DNA from: Syntrophomonadaceae bacterium
GTDB taxonomy: Bacteria > Bacillota > Dethiobacteria > DTU022
Direction: 5' to 3'
DNA length: 5,483 nucleotides
Assembly: GCA_007129055.1 (NCBI GenBank)
Contig: SKWE01000243.1
Location: forward strand, 1-5,483
In this document: in pieces, positions 1-5,029 of the stretch
Position numbering within the stretch: the first letter of the stretch is position 1
Layout of the letters: each line of letters starts with the position of its first letter
Notes under the pieces: generated by a model
Seen by the model: only the letters and a program-made list of their open reading frames with translations
Databases searched by the model: none
What the model was told of the DNA's origin: nothing
Made by a program: the position numbers and the translations under genes

Positions 1-147
1 CAAAATGAAGTGGTAATCAGACCTGTTAAAGCCAGCCTTGATGACGTTTATGGCGTTCTGGAAAAACAGAAACCTGCAGGCAGCCATGAAGACCACCGCC
101 GCCTGTCTCGGGATTGGGCAGGCGAAAAAGGTAGCAAGCGAGGTTAG
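1..147 (+). CDS. vapB: AbrB/SpoVT-family antitoxin (VapB-type), C-terminal part
   Basis: This open frame enters from the left edge and ends at TAG 145-147, giving the last 48 residues. It begins QNEVVIRPVKASLDDVYGVL, which resembles the end of the swapped-hairpin AbrB/MazE-type DNA-binding domain followed by the short toxin-wrapping tail seen in VapB antitoxins. The tail is basic and charged. In known systems of this kind the antitoxin binds its own operator through the AbrB domain and blocks the PIN nuclease with its C-terminus. The vapC start codon lies 3 bases after this stop, and the vapC ribosome binding site is inside the last codons of this gene, as expected for translational coupling. 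The DNA-binding half and the promoter are outside the window. Family assignment rests on the tail and on the neighbour. Confidence 0.8.
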   Translation, partial: QNEVVIRPVKASLDDVYGVLEKQKPAGSHEDHRRLSRDWAGEKGSKRG

Positions 148-150
148 TTG

Positions 151-558
151 ATGCAGTTTATTGATACAAATATCTTTCTACGATTTCTGACAAAAGACGA
201 TCCAGTAAAAGCAGCCAGCTGCCGCAGGCTTCTTCAAAGTGCAGCAGAAGGAGAGCTTAAGCTTTACACTACCGACCTGGTTATGGCAGAGCTAGTATGG
301 GTATTGCAATCACCAAAAACATATAACCTTAGCCCAGCTGAAATCTACGACATAATTTTGCCCCTATTTACGATAAAAAATCTCTATTTTCCAAGTAAAA
401 ATATCTTTCCTGATATTATGGAGCTGTTCAAAACAGAAAATATTGATTTCATTGATGCATACAACAGTGAAATCATGCGCGGTCGGAAAATAGACACTAT
501 CTACAGCTATGACAAACACTTCGACCAGCTGCCTGATGTTGCCAGACAAGAACCTTAG
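151..558 (+). CDS. vapC: PIN-domain ribonuclease toxin VapC
   Basis: This is a complete 135-residue PIN-domain protein, the toxin half of a VapBC toxin-antitoxin pair. PIN toxins are Mg-dependent RNases that cut RNA when the antitoxin is degraded. The N-terminus MQFIDTNIFLRFLTKDDP is typical of the family. The four acidic residues expected at the metal site are visible: D5 (FIDTN), E47 (MAELVW), D102 (FIDAY) and D121 (YSYDKHFD), so the enzyme looks catalytically intact. ATG 151 is chosen because GAGG at 140-143 sits 7 nt upstream. TTG 148 is in frame but too close to that site. The gene follows the antitoxin by 3 bases and its last 4 bases overlap the end of the convergent methyltransferase. 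A partial copy lies at 3930-4097. Confidence 0.92.
   Translation: MQFIDTNIFLRFLTKDDPVKAASCRRLLQSAAEGELKLYTTDLVMAELVWVLQSPKTYNLSPAEIYDIILPLFTIKNLYFPSKNIFPDIMELFKTENIDFIDAYNSEIMRGRKIDTIYSYDKHFDQLPDVARQEP
168..409 (+). repeat. 11-bp direct repeat inside vapC
   Basis: AAATATCTTTC occurs at 168-178 and again at 399-409. The two copies are 231 bp apart, exactly 77 codons, and both encode the tripeptide NIF (residues 7-9 and 84-86). Recombination or slippage between them would delete 77 codons in frame. The vapC remnant at 3930-4097 has just such a join. Confidence 0.85.
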
Positions 559-1451
559 TTTTCATTGCCGCAGTGGCTTACCTTCCAGGTTACTACTCCC
601 AGGGTGGCTTCTGTTTTTTGCAGCAGGGTGCCGTTAACAGCATTTTCATTTACGTAGCTGGTTATAATATCTGTTATCCCGGGAGTTATATCTGTGTAAA
701 GCCAGAAGAAACGGGCCAGGCTTTCTGTCGCTTTAGCTGCTGTTTCTTCGCTCGTCCATTCGGTATCGATAAAGCGGATGGCAGGGTAGTAGCCCAGGCT
801 GTATAACAGGTTAAAGGGGTAAATTACGCTTGTTGTCCCATAGCCGGGATCAGGCTTGTTAAAAATTTTCTCCCACAGCTCAGATCGCACTTCATTGGTT
901 ACAGTGCCGGCCCAGAAAACAAGGCAGCAGTTTTCTTTGGAAGCATCATTCATGGCTTTAAGAGCCTTATAATCTGATACGGCTTCGGTCATTGAAGCAA
1001 ATACCAGGTCGTATTTCTTATACATGCCTTCTTTTTCTAAATCAATTTCTTCCCACAACTTCTGCTGAACCTTAATGTTTTTAAGGCTAAGGTGCTCAAC
1101 CTTATTTTTCAACTGGCGGCACATTTCTTCAGCACCGTCTATGGCGGTTACACTAGAGCAAAGCTCGGAAAAGGGCAGAGTATAATTGCCGGAACCGCAG
1201 CCAATATCGAGCACATCTGTTCCGGGGGTAAGAAAGCCTTCGTGCTGCAGGATATCCAGTATCTGCTGCACCCTTTTAGTTCTTTTAACCGGAGAATGCA
1301 GCTGATCATATTTTGAGGCAAACTGGTTGTAGTAGTCAATTAATTCGGCGCTACTTCTGATCATAGCACTTTCTGTCGGGTTGTTCTTACGGGCATCTTC
1401 CCAGGCCTTGATCCAAAACCGGGGGGTCATAATATCATTTTGTTCCGTCAT
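555..1451 (-). CDS. Class I SAM-dependent methyltransferase, substrate unknown
   Basis: This 298-residue protein carries a Rossmann-type methyltransferase domain at about residues 75-185. Motif I is VLDIGCGSGNY (80-90), the acidic residue ending strand 2 is D105 in TAID, and the strand-4 segment is YDLVFASM (147-154). A helical N-terminal part (about 1-70, starting MTEQNDIMTPRFW) and a C-terminal extension (about 195-298) probably form the substrate pocket. No signal peptide or membrane segment is seen, so it is cytosolic. ATG at 1451 is supported by AGGAAG at 1461-1466 with a 9-nt spacer; the internal Met8 has no comparable site. The stop codon overlaps the end of vapC tail to tail. I cannot identify the methyl acceptor; this family covers small molecules, corrinoid- or quinone-type substrates and macromolecules. 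It looks intact. Confidence 0.88.
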   Translation of the reverse strand: MTEQNDIMTPRFWIKAWEDARKNNPTESAMIRSSAELIDYYNQFASKYDQLHSPVKRTKRVQQILDILQHEGFLTPGTDVLDIGCGSGNYTLPFSELCSSVTAIDGAEEMCRQLKNKVEHLSLKNIKVQQKLWEEIDLEKEGMYKKYDLVFASMTEAVSDYKALKAMNDASKENCCLVFWAGTVTNEVRSELWEKIFNKPDPGYGTTSVIYPFNLLYSLGYYPAIRFIDTEWTSEETAAKATESLARFFWLYTDITPGITDIITSYVNENAVNGTLLQKTEATLGVVTWKVSHCGNEN

Positions 1452-1599
1452 TACCCTGCACTTCCTAACTTTTTATTTTAAAGCCTGAAGATAAAGTAAG
1501 AGAACCTGGTAAAACGTGCGTTAAAGTTTTTCTTTCAGAGAAAGTTTAATCTTAATAAACGCTCTGGCTTATAAACAGGGATTATTAAACTGAATTAGA

Positions 1600-2286
1600 T
1601 TATGAGTCCTGTGCAGTAAAAAGAATCTGTTTATGCTTCTTTTTGTGCGCCATTACATCCATAATTGTTTTTAAGCCCATAAAGATCAAAAGGATAATCA
1701 TATTTTGAAATGAACCACCGGTTATCAGATGGCTGATAAAACCCCCAGCCATAATCGTTAAGTGGATTGGAATAATCCTAGTGTAGGGTTTACTGAAAAT
1801 ATCTGCAATACTTAACCCTGCGGTGCTTTGATTAAAGTCAAATTCACCTGTTTCAATATTTTTGGCTTCGTCCTTGTAAAAAAGGTATGAGTAAAAATGG
1901 TTGACAAAAAACAGAAGAGCTCCGATCAAACCGCCAAACAGGTTCAATGGAAACCCTTCGCTTAAGGCAAAACCAACGATAAATATTATATAAACAAGGT
2001 GAAAAAATCCGTAATGCAGCGCAAAAAAACCTGAAATCATTATTTTTACCGCTTTTGGACTTTTTACCGCCTGATCATTGATCTCAATAACCTTACCCTG
2101 ATCCATTTCTCTTTCTATCTGTTCGATTGGGTAAGTAAAAAGTTTAAAAAAAGTAAAAATACCAATACTAACACTTTGAAACCAGTATACAAGCATCACA
2201 TCGTAAACATTCCACTTAAATACTACGGCCATCACAATATTGATCAGGTTAACTGCAATTAAAGACTGGGTGCTCTTGTCATACAT
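1600..2286 (-). CDS. Multi-pass membrane protein, DUF6498-like
   Basis: This is a 228-residue hydrophobic protein with about six membrane segments, near residues 7-23, 28-50, 82-106, 113-137, 171-188 and 192-212. A charged loop separates segments 2 and 3, another separates 4 and 5, and the tail is Lys/His-rich (HKKKHKQ, 214-220). Conspicuous motifs are YWFQS (34-38), HYGFFH (91-96), VNHFYSY (128-134) and RIIPIHL (170-176), which recall the uncharacterised DUF6498 family; this is recognition from memory and unconfirmed. The histidines within or next to membrane segments could bind a metal or cofactor, but that is inference. The ATG at 2286 is preceded by GGGGAGG (2297-2303) with a 10-nt spacer. 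It could share a transcript with the methyltransferase 148 bp downstream, since no good terminator lies between them. Confidence 0.8.
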   Translation of the reverse strand: MYDKSTQSLIAVNLINIVMAVVFKWNVYDVMLVYWFQSVSIGIFTFFKLFTYPIEQIEREMDQGKVIEINDQAVKSPKAVKIMISGFFALHYGFFHLVYIIFIVGFALSEGFPLNLFGGLIGALLFFVNHFYSYLFYKDEAKNIETGEFDFNQSTAGLSIADIFSKPYTRIIPIHLTIMAGGFISHLITGGSFQNMIILLIFMGLKTIMDVMAHKKKHKQILFTAQDS

Positions 2287-2479
2287 AGCTGCTGCGCCTC
2301 CCCTGCCTCCTGCCTGCTAAAGCTTATAATCGCCTAACCCCCTGTTATTTCTATCAATCTTCTGTTAATCCTTCTTGCCGTTTGTATTAAAGAATTATGG
2401 GAACTGATTATAATTTCCCCCAGAAAAAACAAGCAGGATTTGTTTGCTCGGTTTATAATTTGATGAGGAGGATAACAAT
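2287..2479. promoter_or_regulatory. Divergent intergenic region with a weak + strand -10 candidate
   Basis: This 193-bp region separates the divergent membrane-protein and alkylation-repair genes and should carry promoters for both. On the + strand TATAAT at 2409-2414 would give a leader of about 60 nt for the repair gene, but no good -35 lies 16-18 bp upstream; TTGTAT at 2382-2387 is 21 bp away. A second TATAAT at 2454-2459 is too close to the ribosome binding site to serve. On the - strand I see no convincing promoter. No Ada-type operator or clear inverted repeat was recognised. Confidence 0.35.
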
Positions 2480-3223
2480 ATGGCAAAAAAGTTCAAAGAC
2501 TATTATGACCTCGACTGCGCTGTGCTATTAGCCGACAAGATTAAGGCTGTGTGGCCGGATTTTAACAAAACCGGTTTTGCGGCAATGCTTAAAGATGAAC
2601 TCCCAGACAAAGAGTTTATGGAGCGGCAGGATGCTTTTGTTGATGCTTTTGAAGTATATATGCCCGATGATTATGAAGAAACTGTTTCCATCTTCCATCA
2701 AATACTCGGCCCCGAACTGGAAACCACCACTGGCATGTTCGCTGTGGGCTGGTGGCTGTGGCCTGTTGGCCGCTATATAGAGCGTCATGGCAGTAAAGAT
2801 TTCCTTCTATCAGTTAATTTTATCTACGAATTAACCAAAAGGTTCACCGGTGAGTTCGCCATCAGGCCAATAATTGAGAAGTGGCCCGTTGAAGCATTTA
2901 CCGTTATAAAAGAATGGAGCAAGGACAGCAATGTTCATGTGCGGCGATTGGCCAGCGAAGGGCTAAGAATCAGGCTGCCCTGGGCAAAAAAGAGCATTGC
3001 TGCCCTGGAGTATTTTGATGACTACAAGGATGTGCTGTCAAACCTGAAAAGCGACCCGGAAAAGTTTGTGCAAAAGAGCGTTGGCAATAACTTAAATGAC
3101 CTGGTGAAAGAATTTCCGGATAAGGCAAAAGAGATTATTACTGACTGGCAGCAAGATAACCCGACCAAGGAAACACTCTGGATCATCAAGCACGGCCTGC
3201 GCAGCGGCAAGCTAGATGTTTGA
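2480..3223 (+). CDS. DNA alkylation repair glycosylase, AlkC/AlkD (HEAT-like) family
   Basis: This 247-residue soluble, mostly helical protein belongs to the HEAT-like DNA glycosylases. That family removes alkylated bases such as 3-methyladenine without flipping them out of the helix. Diagnostic stretches are FAIRPIIEKWP (126-136), HVRRLASEGLRIRLPWAK (153-170), FVQKSVGNNLNDL (196-208) and WIIKHGLR (234-241). The FAIRP and RLASEG wording fits the AlkC branch better than AlkD. VRR (154-156) occupies a place like the conserved LRR of AlkD, an inference without alignment. It would be a short form with no added C-terminal domain. GAGGAGG at 2465-2471, 8 nt before the ATG, fixes the start. The chain ends soon after the WIIKHGLR motif, so a slight C-terminal shortening is possible. 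It appears monocistronic. Confidence 0.88.
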   Translation: MAKKFKDYYDLDCAVLLADKIKAVWPDFNKTGFAAMLKDELPDKEFMERQDAFVDAFEVYMPDDYEETVSIFHQILGPELETTTGMFAVGWWLWPVGRYIERHGSKDFLLSVNFIYELTKRFTGEFAIRPIIEKWPVEAFTVIKEWSKDSNVHVRRLASEGLRIRLPWAKKSIAALEYFDDYKDVLSNLKSDPEKFVQKSVGNNLNDLVKEFPDKAKEIITDWQQDNPTKETLWIIKHGLRSGKLDV

Positions 3224-3391
3224 TTGAATAACTCCAATTTGGGTTTACTTGCGAGCTTACCTGATTTTAGTGGTAATCTTCTCCGGTTAGAAGGCTATCC
3301 TCAACTGCTGGGAAAAGCAGTACCTGGATTAACCCGAAAAAAGATCATAGAATTAATCTGCAAATTTGACACATGTAAATCATTGCTGTAA
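3224..3391 (+). other. Unexplained open stretch, possible gene remnant
   Basis: Directly after the TGA of the repair gene, and in the same frame, there are 55 sense codons from TTG 3224 to TAA 3389-3391. They read LNNSNLGLLASLPDFSG and later GLTRKKIIELICKF. There is no ribosome binding site, and the end overlaps the promoter of the fluoride riboswitch, so translation as a separate gene is unlikely. In another frame, bases 3231-3287 read ITPIWVYLRAYLILVVIFSG. Its WVYLRxYL core is shared with the small ORF at 4532-4675, which suggests a remnant of a duplicated gene. No function is recognised. Confidence 0.25.
3238..3265 (+). repeat. 28-bp dispersed repeat, copy 1
   Basis: These 28 bases match 4617-4644 at 25 of 28 positions in the same orientation. 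All three differences are transitions. Two of them are silent if the segment is read in the frame encoding WVYLRxYL. The similarity does not extend clearly on either side. Confidence 0.75.
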
Positions 3392-3395
3392 GAAT
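3366..3395 (+). promoter_or_regulatory. Sigma-A promoter of the fluoride riboswitch transcript
   Basis: A perfect -35 TTGACA (3366-3371) is followed by an 18-bp spacer and a -10 AAGAAT (3390-3395). TGT immediately before the -10 supplies an extended -10 element. The start point would fall near 3402, about ten bases before the aptamer, which is the spacing expected for a riboswitch leader. Confidence 0.7.
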
Positions 3396-3411
3396 GTAGG
3401 CAGCAATAAAT

Positions 3412-3470
3412 GGTGATGAAGCTCACCGGGGTATTTAACCCAAACCGCTTACGAGCTGATAGCTTCTGCA
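3412..3470 (+). promoter_or_regulatory. Fluoride riboswitch (crcB motif)
   Basis: This element matches the compact fluoride aptamer. P1 pairs GGTG (3412-3415) with CACC (3424-3427). The P1 loop contains GAAGCT (3418-3423), which pairs perfectly with AGCTTC (3461-3466) to form the pseudoknot. Between them are the family's signature AAAC (3442-3445), a short P3 (GCT 3447-3449 with AGC 3454-3456, loop TACG) and CTGAT (3456-3460). The order and wording closely follow the Thermotoga fluoride aptamer as I remember it. One difference is an inserted linker hairpin, GGGT 3429-3432 with ACCC 3438-3441. The 3' pseudoknot strand is also the start of the terminator arm, so fluoride binding should block termination and turn the downstream transcript on. 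The target, a CBS-domain gene, is truncated. Confidence 0.9.
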
Positions 3471-3495
3471 GAGAGTTTTGCAGAAGCTTTTTATT
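3461..3495 (+). terminator. Intrinsic terminator of the fluoride riboswitch
   Basis: A perfect 10-bp stem joins AGCTTCTGCA (3461-3470) and TGCAGAAGCT (3479-3488) around an 8-nt loop, followed by TTTTATT. Its first six bases are the 3' strand of the aptamer pseudoknot, so the two structures exclude each other. This is the expression platform, and it may also end readthrough from the alkylation repair gene. Confidence 0.93.
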
Positions 3496-3881
3496 GTACC
3501 AAGGGCAAAACTATTAGAAACACTAACCATATGGTGCCGGTCGGAATAATCAGCGAGTCAGATATTATTGAAGATAGGAGCATATTTAGCGGGCTTGACC
3601 ACTGGATCAGCATTGAATCATTTCTCAAATGCAACCTTGATAATAACCTTAAAAAAGAAAGTGTTTCTGATGAAGGCCCGGAGCAGGATTTTCTGAGCAA
3701 CCCAGTTAAAGACTACATGTCCACCCGCCTGATCACTGCCGGTCCTGACAGCACTGTTGAAGAGGTAGCCCGGCTTTTAGTCCGCAATCGAGTTAACCGG
3801 ATTCCCATTGTAGAGGATAATAAGATTGTGGGAATTATTGCTCGCGGTGATGTATTAAAGGCAATCGACAGGCTATTGTAG
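3496..3881 (+). pseudogene. CBS-domain protein, 5'-truncated, under riboswitch control
   Basis: The longest frame (ATG 3531 to TAG 3881, 116 residues) encodes the end of one CBS domain (VGIISESDII, about residues 4-13), a charged linker, and a complete second CBS domain (about 58-116, with VNRIPIVEDNKIVGIIARGDVL). CBS domains are usually paired and bind adenine nucleotides. The first domain is nearly missing. A few of its residues (AKLLETL) appear upstream at 3505-3525 in a shifted frame, and the usual spacer between PV and GII is also lost. No Shine-Dalgarno site precedes ATG 3531, and the terminator hairpin lies immediately upstream. I infer a deletion that removed the ribosome binding site, the start and most of CBS1. 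A translated fragment cannot be excluded. CBS proteins are among the genes I recall being linked to fluoride riboswitches. Confidence 0.75.
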
Positions 3882-3894
3882 AATCACCTATAAT
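3865..3894 (+). promoter_or_regulatory. Possible sigma-A promoter before the vapC remnant
   Basis: TCGACA (3865-3870) and a consensus TATAAT (3889-3894) are separated by 18 bp, with one mismatch in total. The start point would lie near 3901, a short distance before the purine-rich AAGGGGAGG at 3914-3922. The -35 overlaps the end of the CBS reading frame. It may be a leftover of the original operon. Confidence 0.4.
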
Positions 3895-3929
3895 ACTGCC
3901 TGCCATATTTAGAAAGGGGAGGATAGCTA

Positions 3930-4097
3930 ACACAGTTCATAGATACAGGTGTCTTTCCTGATATCATGGAGCTGTTCAAAACAGAAAATATTGATTTCGC
4001 GGATCATTGGATAACTTGCTGCACAGAGTTTAAATTAAAAGTCCTTTTGGTATTCGACAATAAAACAGCTACATGTATTACCTCGGTTCTACAATAA
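3930..4097 (+). pseudogene. vapC remnant with internal in-frame deletion
   Basis: Read from 3933, this frame gives QFIDTGVF, then PDIMELFKTENIDF, then ADHW and later VLLVFDNKTA, ending at TAA 4095-4097. The pieces line up with VapC residues 2-9, 87-100 and the last catalytic stretch (D102 and D121 equivalents in FADHW and VFDNK). About 77 codons, including the region of catalytic E47, are absent. A strong AAGGGGAGG (3914-3922) is kept, but the start codon position reads ACA (3930-3932). Bases 3953-3998 match vapC 405-450 at 45 of 46 positions, while the flanks are more diverged. The tail overlaps the 3' end of spoVS. No antitoxin gene precedes it. It is not expected to make a functional toxin. 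Confidence 0.88.
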
Positions 4098-4341
4098 GCT
4101 TGATTGCAGTCCTTTCTTCACCATCTATCTCAAGATCTACAAATGCTGGGATGCAGATTAAATTAATACCACTCGGAGCTACAAACCCTCTTGTTATGGC
4201 AACCGCCTTTATTGCCTGGTTTAAAGACCCGGCTCCAATTGTCTGCAGTTCAGCCTTACCTTCTTCCCTGATTACTCCCGCTATTGCTCCTGCTACTTTG
4301 TTTGGATTAGATTTCGATGATACTTTGAGTACTGGGGTCAT
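4078..4341 (-). CDS. spoVS: Stage V sporulation protein S (SpoVS)
   Basis: This 87-residue protein matches SpoVS over its whole length (the Bacillus subtilis protein has 86 residues). Signature stretches are KVSSKSNPNKVAGAIAGVI, IGAGSLNQAIKAVAITRG, FVAPSGINLICIPAF and IDGEERTAIKLIVEPR. SpoVS is a small Alba-fold-like cytosolic protein; in B. subtilis it is needed for normal stage V (coat and cortex) progression and affects septation. The frame is open further upstream to 4422, but the start at 4341 is chosen because homology begins there and AAGGAGG lies at 4354-4360, with a somewhat long 12-nt spacer. It is transcribed alone from a sigma-H-like promoter at 4425-4452. Its end overlaps the vapC remnant on the other strand. 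The protein looks intact. Confidence 0.97.
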   Translation of the reverse strand: MTPVLKVSSKSNPNKVAGAIAGVIREEGKAELQTIGAGSLNQAIKAVAITRGFVAPSGINLICIPAFVDLEIDGEERTAIKLIVEPR

Positions 4342-4424
4342 TATTTCTTGATTCCTCCTTATTGTAGCATGGTTAAAGTAGTAGATAGTTGATAATAAAC
4401 CCAAATGATTAATGTAATACACTT

Positions 4425-4452
4425 ATTCTATTTTATGTGGCACCTATCCTTC
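4425..4452 (-). promoter_or_regulatory. Sigma-H-type promoter of spoVS
   Basis: Reading the - strand, GAAGGATAG (4452-4444) is followed by exactly 14 bases and AGAAT (4429-4425). This fits the B. subtilis sigma-H consensus RWAGGAxxT-N14-HGAAT with one mismatch. B. subtilis spoVS is known to depend on sigma-H, so site and gene agree. The untranslated leader would be about 75 nt. Confidence 0.75.
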
Positions 4453-4461
4453 TCCGAAGCC

Positions 4462-4490
4462 TTGGGACTTTTCATAGTGAAAAATATATT
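4462..4490 (+). promoter_or_regulatory. Possible sigma-A promoter of the small ORF
   Basis: TTGGGA (4462-4467), a 17-bp spacer and TATATT (4485-4490) match the sigma-A consensus at 9 of 12 positions. The start would be near 4497, about 35 nt ahead of the ATG at 4532. It points away from the spoVS promoter. Confidence 0.4.
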
Positions 4491-4531
4491 AGAATTTGGA
4501 TGGAGAAAAAAATAAGGAAAAGCTAATCTTG

Positions 4532-4675
4532 ATGTTTAATGATCCCCTGGCAGCTGCTTTTCTACCGATTATTGTTAAGCTGATCACCCAATCACCTGAA
4601 ACCTTTAACCAGGCCCTTTGGGTTTATCTGCGAACTTACCTGATGGGGTTGTTTCTGAAAAAGTTTTGTACATAA
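4532..4675 (+). CDS. Small hypothetical protein, 47 residues
   Basis: The frame runs from ATG 4532 to TAA 4673-4675. It begins MFNDPLAAAFLPIIVKLI and contains ALWVYLRTYLMGLF before a short basic end. The sequence is rich in hydrophobic and helix-forming residues and could be amphipathic; it has no clear function. A possible promoter lies at 4462-4490, and AAGGA at 4514-4518 is a weak ribosome binding site with a long 13-nt spacer. Bases 4617-4644 are repeated at 3238-3265, and the differences are mostly silent in this frame, which supports past coding. The stop codon touches the 3' end of the - strand RNA. It may be a genuine small gene or the broken front of a larger one. Confidence 0.4.
   Translation: MFNDPLAAAFLPIIVKLITQSPETFNQALWVYLRTYLMGLFLKKFCT
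4617..4644 (+). repeat. 28-bp dispersed repeat, copy 2
   Basis: This is the partner of 3238-3265 (25 of 28 identical, same orientation). Here it lies within the small ORF and encodes the WVYLRTYL segment. Confidence 0.75.
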
Positions 4676-4994
4676 AAATACTAGGTTCCAACAAACCTTC
4701 GGGCTAAAACCTCGGGAATAAACCTCGCTGACCATCAACAGTCGAAATCACTGCCTCTAAAGACATTGCCTTTCAACCTCAGACCAGTTACTTAAATTCC
4801 TTCGTGCAGGTGCTCCAGTGTTTCCCGGTTAGTTCAAGGTGTTACCCTTAAAAAACCTTTCCGCTCTGGTTCCTTACAACTTGCTGACTATCCTGGATAC
4901 TTCCAGTTTCCAATCAAAGCTTGCGCCTTTCTTTTCAGCTGGCTTTTCCCGTCTTGTCAGACCTGGTTCGCCTTCCAATTTCTTAGAACCTAGT
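4674..4994 (-). ncRNA. Candidate structured non-coding RNA, about 320 nt, family unknown
   Basis: A strong - strand promoter (5001-5029) places the start at about 4994. The RNA would begin ACTAGGTTCTAA (4994-4983) and end TTGGAACCTAGT (4691-4680). These pair over 12 bp with one G-U and can extend after a mismatch by AAA/TTT and two further G-U pairs. The end is followed by ATTTTTA. Inside are several local hairpins, for example CTGGA-AGTA-TCCAG, GTCT-GACA-AGAC and CAGT-GATTTCG-ACTG, and many GAAA/GCAA-type loops. The - strand reading frames are interrupted by stops, and the + strand frame at 4839-5021 has no ribosome binding site, so coding is not supported. I see none of the hallmarks of RNase P, tmRNA, SRP RNA or group II intron domain V. 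Its function is unknown. Confidence 0.6.
4680..4994. repeat. Inverted repeat closing the non-coding RNA region
   Basis: The 12-bp arms at 4680-4691 and 4983-4994 are inverted copies with one mismatch (a G-U pair in RNA). I read them as the terminal stem of the RNA. A small non-autonomous element with terminal repeats is the alternative, but I see no flanking target-site duplication. Confidence 0.7.
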
Positions 4995-5000
4995 TTAGTT

Positions 5001-5029
5001 ATGATAGCATGGGTTGACTAAATTGTCAA
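5001..5029 (-). promoter_or_regulatory. Strong sigma-A promoter of the - strand RNA
   Basis: On the - strand a perfect TTGACA (5029-5024) is followed by a 17-bp spacer and TATCAT (5006-5001). TGC just before the -10 gives an extended -10. Upstream of the -35, 5031-5062 is almost pure A/T and resembles a UP element. This is the best promoter in the window and suggests abundant transcription. Confidence 0.8.

Noticed and set aside
1532..1544. CTTTC-AGA-GAAAG hairpin between the two - strand genes as a terminator
   Set aside because: The stem is only 5 bp of mostly A-T pairs, and on the - strand it is followed by A residues instead of T.
2454..2459. TATAAT just before the alkylation repair gene as its promoter
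   Set aside because: The start point would fall within the Shine-Dalgarno sequence and there is no -35 at a suitable distance.
3221..3223. TGA of the repair gene as a selenocysteine or readthrough codon
   Set aside because: Nothing in the family needs selenocysteine, no SECIS-like hairpin was seen just after it, and the protein already contains all recognised motifs.
4342..4422. Longer spoVS start at 4422
   Set aside because: The extra 27 codons are unlike SpoVS, lie upstream of a clear AAGGAGG site and would begin at about the predicted sigma-H start point.
4674..4994. Identity of the RNA as RNase P, tmRNA, SRP RNA or a group II intron
   Set aside because: No conserved core sequences of these RNAs were found, no domain V hairpin and no GTGCG-type intron start.
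4680..4994. Region as a MITE or insertion sequence
   Set aside because: Arms are only 12 bp, there is no visible target-site duplication or transposase, and promoter placement explains the arms better as an RNA stem.
4839..5021. A 60-codon + strand frame across the RNA region
   Set aside because: It has no ribosome binding site, lies opposite the promoter and body of the candidate RNA, and reads like an antisense shadow.
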